Source: Prevotella sp. E9-3
Lineage (GTDB): Bacteria > Bacteroidota > Bacteroidia > Bacteroidales > Bacteroidaceae
NCBI RefSeq assembly: GCF_022024015.1
Contig: NZ_CP091786.1
Location: 1,240,001-1,304,000 of the forward strand
Reading direction: 5' to 3'
DNA length: 64,000 bases
Below, piece by piece: positions 1 through 8,177 of the stretch (positions within the stretch are counted from its first letter, which is position 1; each line of letters begins with the position of its first letter). Under the pieces are notes generated by a model that worked only from the letters and a program-made list of their open reading frames with translations, was not told where the DNA came from and searched no databases. A program made the position numbers and the translations under genes.

Positions 1-261
1 AATGCGTTCGTGCTGGTGGTAAAATATCCTGCCGATGAGGCTGAAGACTATGGTAAGGAAACCTACACCGTTTCTCTCCCCACCACCGGACAGGATCCGC
101 ACGCAGTAGCTATTCCCGGCAACTGGGCTTGGCCAAAGGAAAAGGTGTCTATCATCTCTGCCTATCCTAAGTTCCGTGAATGGGCGCAGGATGTTACCAA
201 TCAGGACGCTTTCGACTGGTATCTCCATCCCGCCGAAGGAAAAACCATTCGTATAGAATAA
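1..261 (+). CDS. LruC (DUF4842)-domain protein, C-terminal end only
   Basis: The frame is open from the first base, so the gene begins before the window and only its last 86 residues are seen. The tail has the pattern typical of the end of LruC domains: a lead-in to the strand TYTVSLPTTG, then PGNWAWPKEKVSIISAYPKF, then EWAQDV and a terminal WYLHP. LruC domains occur at the C-terminus of secreted or lipid-anchored Bacteroidetes proteins of unknown function. The SGNH hydrolase gene starts 21 bp downstream, so the two may be co-transcribed. The family call rests on the tail pattern only. Confidence 0.6.
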   Translation, partial: NAFVLVVKYPADEAEDYGKETYTVSLPTTGQDPHAVAIPGNWAWPKEKVSIISAYPKFREWAQDVTNQDAFDWYLHPAEGKTIRIE

Positions 262-282
262 AGAATCAAAATATTTCATTAC

Positions 283-966
283 ATGAGACCTTTTGCTTTT
301 TTTGTAGCAGCCCTGCTTGCTATTGCTCCTGTTCCGATGTCGGCTCAGTCGGGTGCTTCCGCAGTTAAGAAAATCGGATTCATTGGCGATAGCTATGTGC
401 GCAATCATCGTGAACCTGTTGAGAATACCTGGCACTATAAGTTTGCCAAGAAGCACGGTATGGAGTATTATAACTATGGTCGTAATGGCAACTGCATTGC
501 CCTCGACCTGAAACAGTGGGGAACGGGAATGTATCAGCGCTATAAGGACATGCGCGATGACTTAGACTATATCGTGGTGATTGCAGGCCATAACGATGCC
601 TCTCGTGGCCGTCTCGACTCCATCGGCATCGACACTTTCAAGCAGCGCTTGTCCGTTCTCTGCGAAGGTCTCATTGAGAAATATCCTCATGGAAAGATTT
701 TCTTTTTCACCCCTTGGGCATGCGATGATTTTGTGGGCAGTCCACGTCAGCGTGTTGTCGATGCGATGATTGAAGTGGTGGGCAGCTATGGCATTCCTGT
801 TTTCGATGCTGCCCGCCATAGCAATATCTTTGTAAGGAGCGAGCAGTTCCGAAAAATCTACTTTCAGGGAGGCAAAGGCACCGATACCGCCCATCTGAAC
901 AGTCGCGGCCACGATCGCTTCCTGCCCGTAGCCGAACACTTCCTGATGCAGTATATCGGACAATAG
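283..966 (+). CDS. secreted SGNH/GDSL-family hydrolase
   Basis: A 227-residue protein with an N-terminal signal peptide ending MSAQ (about residues 1-22). The SGNH blocks are present: block I GDSY with nucleophile Ser37, a Gly/Asn pair in YGRNGN (65-70), block III GHND (102-105), and block V with Asp201 and His204 (DTAH). Such enzymes remove acyl or acetyl groups from polysaccharides, lipids or peptidoglycan in the periplasm or outside the cell; the substrate cannot be read from sequence. It lies directly behind the LruC gene with a short gap, suggesting one transcript. Confidence 0.85.
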   Translation: MRPFAFFVAALLAIAPVPMSAQSGASAVKKIGFIGDSYVRNHREPVENTWHYKFAKKHGMEYYNYGRNGNCIALDLKQWGTGMYQRYKDMRDDLDYIVVIAGHNDASRGRLDSIGIDTFKQRLSVLCEGLIEKYPHGKIFFFTPWACDDFVGSPRQRVVDAMIEVVGSYGIPVFDAARHSNIFVRSEQFRKIYFQGGKGTDTAHLNSRGHDRFLPVAEHFLMQYIGQ

Positions 967-1020
967 GCCTTATCCTTACTTTATAGAAGTCAATGTTCAG
1001 CGTTAAACTTATGAAAAACG

Positions 1021-1051
1021 TTGTTCCTTATGTCCATTTTCCGTAATTTTG
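1021..1051 (+). promoter_or_regulatory. Bacteroidetes-type promoter for the TsaC gene
   Basis: TAATTTTG at 1044-1051 matches the -7 consensus TAnnTTTG, with TTG at 1021-1023 about 20 bp upstream. The start codon follows at 1083. Confidence 0.6.
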
Positions 1052-1082
1052 CACTTCAAAATCGATTAAACGAGCAAATATT

Positions 1083-1655
1083 ATGACTCAACAACAGGAT
1101 ATCCAGAATGCTATTGAAGTGATGCGAAAGGGTGGGGTGATCCTTTATCCTACCGACACCGTGTGGGGAATTGGCTGTGATGCCACCAATGCCGAGGCTG
1201 TGAAGCGAGTGTATGAAATCAAACAGCGTGACGACTCGAAGGCACTCATTTGTCTGGTAGATAGCGATGCCCGTTTGCAACGCTATGTACGTAATGTTCC
1301 CGAAGTGGCCTGGCAACTCATCGACTGTCAGCCTGAGCGCCCTACCACCCTGATTCTTGATGGGGCTGTCAATCTGGCTCCCAACCTCATTGCCGAAGAT
1401 GGTAGCATTGGTATCCGTATCACCAACGAGTCTTTCTCTAAAGAACTCTGCTATCGCTTCCAGAAAGCCATTGTCTCTACATCTGCCAATATCAGTGGCG
1501 AGCCTGCTGCTCAGAACTATCGTGATATTGACCAGCGTATTCTCGATGCAGTTGATTATGTTTGCTGGACCCGTCGTCAGGAGCATCAGCCCCATCAGCC
1601 ATCCAGCATTATCCGTCTGCGCCCTGATGGTCAGGTAGAGATTATCAGAAAGTAA
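1083..1655 (+). CDS. tsaC: L-threonylcarbamoyladenylate synthase (TsaC/Sua5/YrdC family)
   Basis: A 190-residue cytosolic enzyme that makes threonylcarbamoyl-AMP from threonine, bicarbonate and ATP for the t6A modification of ANN-decoding tRNAs. Family signatures are GGVILYPTDTVWGIGCD near residues 17-33, KQRDDSKALICLV around 54-66, GSIGIRI and STSANISGEPA toward the C-terminus. The length fits the short TsaC/YrdC form without the Sua5 C-terminal domain. A YciO-like paralogue is the main alternative, but the PTDTVWG motif favours TsaC. It has its own TAnnTTTG promoter. Confidence 0.82.
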   Translation: MTQQQDIQNAIEVMRKGGVILYPTDTVWGIGCDATNAEAVKRVYEIKQRDDSKALICLVDSDARLQRYVRNVPEVAWQLIDCQPERPTTLILDGAVNLAPNLIAEDGSIGIRITNESFSKELCYRFQKAIVSTSANISGEPAAQNYRDIDQRILDAVDYVCWTRRQEHQPHQPSSIIRLRPDGQVEIIRK

Positions 1656-1694
1656 GAAGCTTTTTTTTGTAGAGCAAGTGAGATATTAGGAGTT

Positions 1695-2480
1695 TTGAAG
1701 TACGCACTTTTTTTCGATATCGACGGCACACTGGTGAGTTTTGATACCCATCAGATTCCCGCTTCTACTATTTTTGCTCTTACACAAGCCAAAGCCAACG
1801 GCCATCGTGTGTTCATTGCCACGGGCCGTCCTATCCAGATTCTTACCAATATTGGTGCCATCGAACATTTGGTCGATGGCTATATCACCACCAACGGCGC
1901 CCACTGTTTTGTGGGCGATGAAGTGGTGTGTACCAATGCTATTGCCCAGCAGGATGTGGATATCATGCTCGACGATGCCCGCCGCTACGACTATTCGTGT
2001 GTAGTGGCCAGCACCACCCAGTTCGCCGTGTATAATCCCCATCCCGATTTCGATCAGATTTTTATTCAGCAGTTGGCCGTTGAAGGATTGAATGCCGACT
2101 GCATGAACCTCGAAAAGGCACTCACCGAACCCATTCTTCAGTTCTCTCCCTTTTTCGATATTGAGCACGAACAGCAGCTGATGCCTCGCTTGTCGGGTTG
2201 CATCTCCGGTCGCTGGCATCCCGCCTTTACCGATATTACAGCCCGTGGTACCGACAAAGGCAGCGCCCTTCACAAAATGGCCCGTCACTTAGGAATAGAC
2301 ATGGCCCATACCATAGCCTTTGGCGATGGTGGTAACGACCTTACCATGATTCGTGAGGCTGGCATAGGCGTAGCCATGGGCAATGCCAACGATCTCCTTA
2401 AACAGCATGCCGACCACATCACCACCTCCGTCGATGACAACGGCATTCTGCAAGCCTTCCGTCATTTCGGAATTATTTAA
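1695..2480 (+). CDS. Cof-type HAD-superfamily phosphatase
   Basis: A 261-residue cytosolic phosphatase. HAD motif I is FDIDGT with the nucleophile Asp near residue 8, and motif IV is GDGGND near residue 212. The large cap insert between them is typical of the Cof/IIB sugar-phosphate or flavin-phosphate phosphatases. The start is read as TTG at 1695, because motif I follows at the distance seen in homologues and no ATG lies upstream in frame; AGGAG lies only two bases before it, too close for an ideal ribosome site. The 3' end of the gene is the first unit of a REP-like repeat array. Confidence 0.82.
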   Translation: MKYALFFDIDGTLVSFDTHQIPASTIFALTQAKANGHRVFIATGRPIQILTNIGAIEHLVDGYITTNGAHCFVGDEVVCTNAIAQQDVDIMLDDARRYDYSCVVASTTQFAVYNPHPDFDQIFIQQLAVEGLNADCMNLEKALTEPILQFSPFFDIEHEQQLMPRLSGCISGRWHPAFTDITARGTDKGSALHKMARHLGIDMAHTIAFGDGGNDLTMIREAGIGVAMGNANDLLKQHADHITTSVDDNGILQAFRHFGII

Positions 2481-2550
2481 CGACCTGCTGAAGCCTTCCG
2501 TCATCTCGGGAATATTTTAGGTCTGCTGAAGCTTTCCGTCATTTCGGAAG
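2448..2550 (+). repeat. REP-like array: three hairpins with 38-39 bp period
   Basis: Three units share CTG(CTG)AAGCCTTCCGTCAT and start at about 2448, 2485 and 2523. Each contains the palindrome TTCCG-TCATTT-CGGAA (the middle unit reads TTCC..GGGAA). The first unit codes for the last residues of the HAD phosphatase; the other two lie in the gap before the transposase-like gene at 2601. REP palindromes beside a RAYT-type gene are a known pairing. Confidence 0.7.
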
Positions 2551-2600
2551 CGTTAAACCACTCTTACTGTAATGAACTATCCTTAACACCATTTAAAGTC

Positions 2601-3161
2601 ATGACTGAAGACCAACTTTCTGCAAAGAGGAAATTTGCCGGGGAGAAGAAAGCCTCGATGAAGCGTCGTGATGAGCAACACGACTATAAGGAACGGCGTA
2701 TGTATATGATCACCCTGGAAGTGGAAGGGCGCCGCCCGCTCTTTGGCCGTCTTGTAGGCAATCCTTTTGCTGAACGGGGAAGCAAGGACGCTCCCCGCAT
2801 AGAGCTGACAGAATTGGGCAAGGCCGTTCGAGTATCGCGGCGGCTCACCGACAGTGAGATAGCAGCCGAGGTAGGCCGATACATGGCGATGGCTAAAGAG
2901 GGAACGGTGCTGGTGTCGCCTGCTGTCTCTCCTGGCGAGAAGCGTGTGATGCGTACGGCTTTCGATGCCGGATTGCCTACCATCGTAATTGTTGAGAATG
3001 GTTTTACCCCGTTGTCGAAACCACATGGGGAGCAGTTTGAAGCCTGTGCGAAAGGCAGGTTGTTGATGCTTTCGCCTTGGGAGCACCATAATGAGAAACG
3101 GAAGCTTACTGCCGAGCAATGCAGGCAGATGAACCTGATGGCTTTGGAATTGTGTGAATAA
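2601..3161 (+). CDS. REP-associated (RAYT-like) HUH transposase relative with the catalytic middle missing
   Basis: A 186-residue protein. Its start (about residues 20-55: RRDEQHDYKERRMYMITLEV then GRRPLFGRLVGN) resembles the start of Bacteroidales IS200-like/RAYT transposases as I remember them. Residues 80-186 (LVSPAVSPGEK, FDAGLPTIVIVENGF, FEACAKGRLL, PWEHHN) resemble the C-terminal domain of the same proteins. The intervening HUH domain is absent: no HxH metal motif and no catalytic tyrosine region is seen, and the protein is far shorter than full-length members. The frame is intact, so it is either a recent in-frame deletion or a retained accessory protein. A terminator follows directly. 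REP-like hairpins precede it. Confidence 0.6.
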   Translation: MTEDQLSAKRKFAGEKKASMKRRDEQHDYKERRMYMITLEVEGRRPLFGRLVGNPFAERGSKDAPRIELTELGKAVRVSRRLTDSEIAAEVGRYMAMAKEGTVLVSPAVSPGEKRVMRTAFDAGLPTIVIVENGFTPLSKPHGEQFEACAKGRLLMLSPWEHHNEKRKLTAEQCRQMNLMALELCE

Positions 3162-3165
3162 AAAT

Positions 3166-3204
3166 GTGGCGACCTATCCTCGCGGACGGGTCGCCACTTT
3201 ATTT
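3166..3204 (+). terminator. intrinsic terminator after the RAYT-like gene
   Basis: Stem GTGGCGACC (3166-3174) pairs perfectly with GGTCGCCAC (3189-3197), followed by TTTATTT. It starts four bases after the stop codon. Confidence 0.85.
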
Positions 3205-3304
3205 AATCAATTAACATTATTCTTTTTTTTTGCACCATCCTCTCTCGGATGTTTGTGTAATTCAATTTGAAAACTAATTGATGTAAGAGCAGTATCAAAG
3301 ATAC

Positions 3305-3466
3305 TTATTCTTCTGCGTCATCCCAAATGTCGAAATGACGGCTTTCGGCCTCACCGGCATCAGTTGTTGTTTCCTCTTGACTGATGGTCAGCGTTGATGT
3401 AGCCATTAAATTATCCAACTCACCATTGCAGATACTTGATGTTGGTGTGATATATTCTTTTTTCAT
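3305..3466 (-). CDS. 53-residue satellite peptide of a surface protein (IWDD-E family, copy 1)
   Basis: An ORF of 53 residues beginning MKKEYITPTSSI and ending ESRHFDIWDDAEE. A good ribosome site, AGGAGG, lies just upstream on the minus strand. It starts 20 bp after the stop of the 695-residue secreted protein, so the two are one operon. A second peptide at 41536-41703 shares the layout: MKK-Y-P start, variable centre, then SR..-IWDD-E end. That one also directly follows a large secreted protein. No signal peptide or transmembrane segment is seen; the C-terminus is strongly acidic. The function is unknown. Conservation of both ends and context supports a real gene. Confidence 0.75.
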   Translation of the reverse strand: MKKEYITPTSSICNGELDNLMATSTLTISQEETTTDAGEAESRHFDIWDDAEE

Positions 3467-3486
3467 ATTAGTATCCTCCTTTCAAA

Positions 3487-5574
3487 TTACTTAATAATAA
3501 CTTTTTTGCCACTTACAATGTACAGGCCCTTCTGAGGAGCAGCCACGCGGCGTCCCTGCAAGTCAAAGAAGTCGCTGTTCAGCATCTTCTCTGCGTTCAC
3601 GTTAGAAATGCCCGTTGTGGTATCATCATTGAATACGAATGTCATTTCGCGAGCACCGGCAGGAATGTCACTTGCCAGCAGATAGGCCTTACCGGCAGGA
3701 ACGGTGCTTGCTGCTGTTACCTTAATGAACTTGCCCTCCTTCAGGATGTATGCTTCGTCAGCTGCTACGGGAGTAGCCTCCACGGCAGCCTTAAGATAGT
3801 TGGTACCTGTGTAAGCGGCATCTAACTTCACGGGGATGGTATAGGTGGCGTTAGCAATACCTTTCAGAACTACGCCCTGATTGCCAGGCATCTCGTCAAC
3901 ACTTGTCATCACCACTTTATCCTGCTGAATTTCTGTTACAGCATAAGCCACCAGTTCACCTTCAGTTACGGTAGCTTTTGTGAAGTCCAGACCGTAGGCA
4001 CTTGAAAGGGTAGAGTAGCCAGAAGAGGCGATTGTTCCAGAGAGAGATTCGGGCACTTTCTTGATTAATACATAGTCAAAGTCCTCAGACTGGTTAGTCT
4101 TTACTTCACCACTATTTGCGCCGTTGATATATAAGTCGGATGTTTCTTTGTCTAATGTAAAGAAAGCAGACTTAACACCTGTTGTCTTGTCATCATTGCT
4201 TGTTCCAACAGAAACAATTTGATCATTGGTTGACTGACGGATACCAAGAGAACGCCTGTTTGCTGCAGTAATGTTGACAGTAAACTGATACGTACCTGCA
4301 GGTAATTTCCCTACTGAAATACCACGGTCTCTTGCATTTTGTGCAGCTACATAGCCAGAACCTCCGTTAGAATATGAGTAGTTTGTTCCTGCTGCAGCTT
4401 CTGCTTCCTGGAAGAAAACAACATCTTCGGCAATAGTGCTATAGGTTACAGACTTCTCTATCACCTGTCCGTCTGTAAATTCTCCACCTTCACCAAATGT
4501 TGTAGTATTGTCAGCTTTATAATACTTTCCACCATCCAACACATACATAGGATAAGCATAACTCCAAGCATGCACTTTCGCATCGGTTTCTACGAGAGGA
4601 GTTGTAACCAATACGGGGGCGTTTGTTCCTATGGTAGTAGTTACTTTCAGAGTTGCTGTGAGAGGAGCACGAACAGGAACGTTCAATACGTTGCTTGCAG
4701 CTTCTGCAACCAATGTCATAGTTGGTGCCTCTGCGGCAGTAATAAGATAGTGCTTGTCCTCATAACCAGCCTCTGTACCGTCAACAGCGATATCAGCGGT
4801 GATTTCCTGGCCAACCACACCTTCACCTTCAACAGACTTAACCAGATTTTCGCCAAGTTTGTAGTTGATGGTATAGCCAACATTAGTAACATCTTGAGCA
4901 GTCTGGGTGATTTTTACTGACTTCAACTGCTCTTTATTGGTTGTTTTAACACCGCCACCTTTTTTATATCCAAATGCTACGGTGGTATAGTCAGCGCTAG
5001 TTAAAGTTACATTAGAAGCACTTGCATAGGTTTTAGTACCATCCTCAGACTTAATGGTAAATGTAGTGAGTTTGTTTTCTGCAGTATTAATCTCAGCCTC
5101 AATCTTCAACCATGTTGAAATTGTAACATCAACACGATAGCTACCTGCTGTAAATGTAGTTACGGAACCAAGATTGCTCAATCCAGTAAAAACATATCCA
5201 TGCGTTTTGTCTTGGTCGTTCTGAGCAACTACAATATTTCCGAATCGGAAATAGCTACCATTACCATCAGAAAAATAACGTCCAGTACTCGAAGCTGCTC
5301 TCCATACAGCAGTAACATTAATGATAGCATTAGCTATTGGTGAAATGGTTTTTGATGTTTCATAACCGCCATTGCCACCAGATATTGTAACTATACCATC
5401 GGCAAGAGTTGGAGAACCACCAGCTGTCCATTCTTCAACCTTCTCTGCTGTCCATGCTACATCTCCTGTACCATACTCAAGAAGTGTTGTGGTGGTTTGT
5501 GCAAAAGCATTTTGCCCACAAAGTAATACCACTACGGCAAGGAGCGTTTTAGTCAATAGTTTTTTAATTTCCAT
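3487..5574 (-). CDS. large secreted surface protein with carbohydrate-binding-like module and T9SS-like C-terminus
   Basis: A 695-residue protein with a signal peptide ending NAFAQ (about residues 1-26). Residues 380-510 (from FFQEAEAAAG) look like a jelly-roll carbohydrate-binding module of the CBM6/35 kind. The last 180 residues match the C-terminal region of many Prevotella surface proteins, ending FFDLQGRRV, KGLYIVSGKKVIIK, a type A sorting-like end for the type IX secretion system. There are no catalytic motifs that I recognise; it is likely a binding or adhesin-like protein outside the cell. The small peptide gene follows 20 bp later. A candidate promoter lies about 130 bp upstream. Confidence 0.7.
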   Translation of the reverse strand: MEIKKLLTKTLLAVVVLLCGQNAFAQTTTTLLEYGTGDVAWTAEKVEEWTAGGSPTLADGIVTISGGNGGYETSKTISPIANAIINVTAVWRAASSTGRYFSDGNGSYFRFGNIVVAQNDQDKTHGYVFTGLSNLGSVTTFTAGSYRVDVTISTWLKIEAEINTAENKLTTFTIKSEDGTKTYASASNVTLTSADYTTVAFGYKKGGGVKTTNKEQLKSVKITQTAQDVTNVGYTINYKLGENLVKSVEGEGVVGQEITADIAVDGTEAGYEDKHYLITAAEAPTMTLVAEAASNVLNVPVRAPLTATLKVTTTIGTNAPVLVTTPLVETDAKVHAWSYAYPMYVLDGGKYYKADNTTTFGEGGEFTDGQVIEKSVTYSTIAEDVVFFQEAEAAAGTNYSYSNGGSGYVAAQNARDRGISVGKLPAGTYQFTVNITAANRRSLGIRQSTNDQIVSVGTSNDDKTTGVKSAFFTLDKETSDLYINGANSGEVKTNQSEDFDYVLIKKVPESLSGTIASSGYSTLSSAYGLDFTKATVTEGELVAYAVTEIQQDKVVMTSVDEMPGNQGVVLKGIANATYTIPVKLDAAYTGTNYLKAAVEATPVAADEAYILKEGKFIKVTAASTVPAGKAYLLASDIPAGAREMTFVFNDDTTTGISNVNAEKMLNSDFFDLQGRRVAAPQKGLYIVSGKKVIIK

Positions 5575-5705
5575 AATTGCTTTGTTTAAATTAGTATATT
5601 ATTATATGTAGTTTCTTTTTGGAAAGGTGAGAACACAAGATTGTGTATCTCAATCATATAAATATAGGTTCGCATACCTATGTTTTAAACATTTGTTCGT
5701 TTTGG

Positions 5706-5713
5706 CAAAAGTA
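5706..5713 (-). promoter_or_regulatory. candidate -7 box for the 695-residue surface protein
   Basis: On the minus strand TACTTTTG matches TAnnTTTG. It implies a 5' leader of roughly 125 nt before the ATG at 5574. No helical element is obvious in the leader. Confidence 0.45.
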
Positions 5714-5865
5714 CATATTATTGGTATAATTACCAAAATAAAATGGAGAAAAATGCTCTTTCTTGCCGTTTTTGGGGTCCTAAATATCAAAAAACATAGT
5801 TATAGACATTCAATTATTATCCATTTTCTGAACTTTTTAAATGCAGGGTTAGAGTGGCTGAAACA

Positions 5866-5923
5866 AATTATAGCTATAATTACAAAAATTATAGCCATAA
5901 TTGCGAGAATTATAGCTATAATT
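5866..5923. repeat. array A1: three 16-bp palindromes at 21-bp spacing
   Basis: AATTATAGCTATAATT occurs at 5866-5881 and 5908-5923, with a one-base variant (AATTATAGCCATAATT) at 5887-5902. The starts are exactly 21 bp apart, two turns of B-DNA. The left flank, GTGGCTGAAACA, recurs as ATGGCTGGAACA beside array A2 at 54358. The rest of the 419-bp gap 5575-5993 is AT-rich and, apart from the candidate promoter, shows no gene. Confidence 0.85.
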
Positions 5924-5993
5924 TGTTGTAGCAGTGAAACTACTGACTTCCTTTTAACGAAGAATTGCTATGTAGTTTGATGTCCTTTCAAGA

Positions 5994-8144
5994 TTAATGG
6001 GCGCCATATACCTCGATGTCGCCGATGCGAACATAACCGTCGCTGCCGCCATTGGTGACATTCACTCTAACGAAACGGGCTTCGACAGGAGTGATACTGG
6101 CGTCGGTGACGGGAGAAATGTTCTGTGTGTGGGAGCCAACAGTAGTCCAGGTTTCGCCGTCGAGACTAACCTCGACTGTGAAATCGCGGGTGTTGAGCTC
6201 GGCATCCAAACCGGAAGCCTCGGCATGGCGCACCACATAACGGCTAATCTGGTAGGGCTCCTTGAAGTCTAACTGTACCCAACCGGTGCCGTCGGTAGTG
6301 CTTGAAATCCAAATATAACCCTCAGAGGGAGAACCGTCGGCAGCGAGTCTGGCATTCGACTTGGCTGGCGATGTGGTAATCGCCATATCCTGTAGCATGG
6401 TGAGGTTGAACGGCAAGTGGTGTGCCTCGTTGTAGTAGCTGAACCAGTGGTCGGCACGTACGATTTTTACATTGCCGGGAGCTTGAGCGTCCAGCTTATT
6501 GGGCAATTCAACAAGTTTGTCGGGTCCTACATCCCACACCGAGACCTGACCAGTTACGAACACTGGTGCACTACCGTCGTAGTTCTGGATATCACGGCCA
6601 AACAGTCCGGCAACCTCGTCAACAGTACCCTTGTAACAGGGATAGAGTGGGGTGATGGTAAGCCAATTGTTCAATACCTTGGTGGATAGTCGGCTGCCTT
6701 GCTCATAGTCGTTGATAGTAAGTCCGTAGAGATAAGGACAGTTTTCGGCATACGACTTGCGTTGGGCATCGCTAAGATTATCCCAGATGGTGATGATACG
6801 CAGACCGCTCTTCTCCAAATAGCGCTGAGTGAGCTGAGCATACGGTGTAAGCAGTTTGGCATTGTACGAAGGGGCATAATAGACTCGGCCAAGAGCATCA
6901 TAGGGCATGGCATAGCCCAAACCTGATGGACCACTGACAAAACAGTCGTTGGTAGAAGCCTTGCGATAATAGTAGTTCAGCATCATAGGTGAGAAATCGG
7001 CCAGTGCCGGACTCACGGTCCAGTTCATGGCCATTCTGCCACGGCCCGACTGTTCAAAAATCTTGGCCATAGCATGCTGAATATACTGGATGTTGTCACC
7101 GTCGCTGATATAGACCGATGCATATACCTTGTTTTCCAACTTAGGACGCTTGGGTACAGGAGCTATCTTTACAGGCTTGTTTACTGCCGAATAAACGGTG
7201 GTGTTCTCAAAGAAATCGGCAGGAACGGTGGAAAGACCGTACCTGGTGGCTTCGCCCACACCAGAGCGCTCCTCGGCATACCAGCCTAATACGATGTCAC
7301 GACCAGGTGTCAAGTCTTTGAGCATCTTGTCGAGCACCTGCCGTTCGCTGGCGTTGCGGGGGTCGAGCCATACGCAGGCAGAACCGCAGGCAGCACCGAT
7401 GTCATGAACATAGGGGATAGTGGGGCGCTCGCTGATGAGCAGACGGTGGTTGCAGCGGCTCCAATAGTTGTTGTAAAGATAGTTGTAAACACCTTGCGCA
7501 TTGGTATAGGTGAGCTGGGTGAGATCCTCTACAACAGGAAATTCCAGACCATTGGCCTCCAGTTTTGACTTAATGGCAGCCGTTACAGGCAGCAGACGGT
7601 CCAGTCCGGCAATGGTGACGGCAAGGTTGGCGTAGTGCTCGCTGCGCTCATTGCTGTATAGCACCAGACCCTTGATCTCTTCCTGAAACAGTTTCACCAG
7701 ATTGTAAGGCGTGGAAGAAGGAATGGGCGAGGTGCGGATGCTATGGGCCGAAGGCCAGGTGGTTTGTGGCTCCTCGTTGTGATTATATAGAAGAATACGC
7801 GGCTGTGAGCGGTTTACAATGCCCTGTAGGGTGCAGAACATCACACGTTCCTCATCGCTCAGCGCGGCAGCGCTCATATCCAATGATCTGACCACTGAGG
7901 CTGGGGGAAGGAGGTGGGGCAGCAGACGGTCTTCGGGCCAGCAGAGCTCGTCGGCCTCAAGAATACGAATACCTTTACTGTTGAGATTGAAGGTAGAGTC
8001 GGCAAATACAATCTTTTCCACCTCGTTAACCTCAGTACGTACTACAGCACCGTTGGTAAGTTTGGTAATCATCGTGGCGGGTTGCTGAGCCATGAGTTGT
8101 GTGGCTCCAAGGAGTGCAACGGCTGATAGGATAATTTTTTTCAT
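5994..8144 (-). CDS. GxGYxYP-family putative glycoside hydrolase with C-terminal F5/8 type C (CBM32-like) domain
   Basis: A 716-residue secreted protein; signal peptide about residues 1-20 (ending LMAQ). The family name motif appears as GPSGLGYAMPYD near residue 405, within the (beta/alpha)-barrel-like region annotated as a GxGYxYP putative glycoside hydrolase; SDGDNIQY (around 350) is another conserved block. Residues from about 585 to the end (GWVQLDFKEPYQISRYVVR, FTVEVSLDGETW, ARFVRVNV) form a discoidin/F5-8C carbohydrate-binding domain. The substrate is unknown. It follows the 185-residue secreted protein by 33 bp, forming one operon read on the minus strand. Confidence 0.82.
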   Translation of the reverse strand: MKKIILSAVALLGATQLMAQQPATMITKLTNGAVVRTEVNEVEKIVFADSTFNLNSKGIRILEADELCWPEDRLLPHLLPPASVVRSLDMSAAALSDEERVMFCTLQGIVNRSQPRILLYNHNEEPQTTWPSAHSIRTSPIPSSTPYNLVKLFQEEIKGLVLYSNERSEHYANLAVTIAGLDRLLPVTAAIKSKLEANGLEFPVVEDLTQLTYTNAQGVYNYLYNNYWSRCNHRLLISERPTIPYVHDIGAACGSACVWLDPRNASERQVLDKMLKDLTPGRDIVLGWYAEERSGVGEATRYGLSTVPADFFENTTVYSAVNKPVKIAPVPKRPKLENKVYASVYISDGDNIQYIQHAMAKIFEQSGRGRMAMNWTVSPALADFSPMMLNYYYRKASTNDCFVSGPSGLGYAMPYDALGRVYYAPSYNAKLLTPYAQLTQRYLEKSGLRIITIWDNLSDAQRKSYAENCPYLYGLTINDYEQGSRLSTKVLNNWLTITPLYPCYKGTVDEVAGLFGRDIQNYDGSAPVFVTGQVSVWDVGPDKLVELPNKLDAQAPGNVKIVRADHWFSYYNEAHHLPFNLTMLQDMAITTSPAKSNARLAADGSPSEGYIWISSTTDGTGWVQLDFKEPYQISRYVVRHAEASGLDAELNTRDFTVEVSLDGETWTTVGSHTQNISPVTDASITPVEARFVRVNVTNGGSDGYVRIGDIEVYGAH

Positions 8145-8177
8145 TTTGAAAAAGTATAATGTTAGGAGAGTGGAAAA

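Noticed and set aside
5627..5980. A 117-residue plus-strand ORF containing repeated IIAIIAKI-like segments
   Set aside because: It is the translation of the AATTATAGCTATAATT palindrome array and AT-rich spacer; no start context or homologue pattern supports it.
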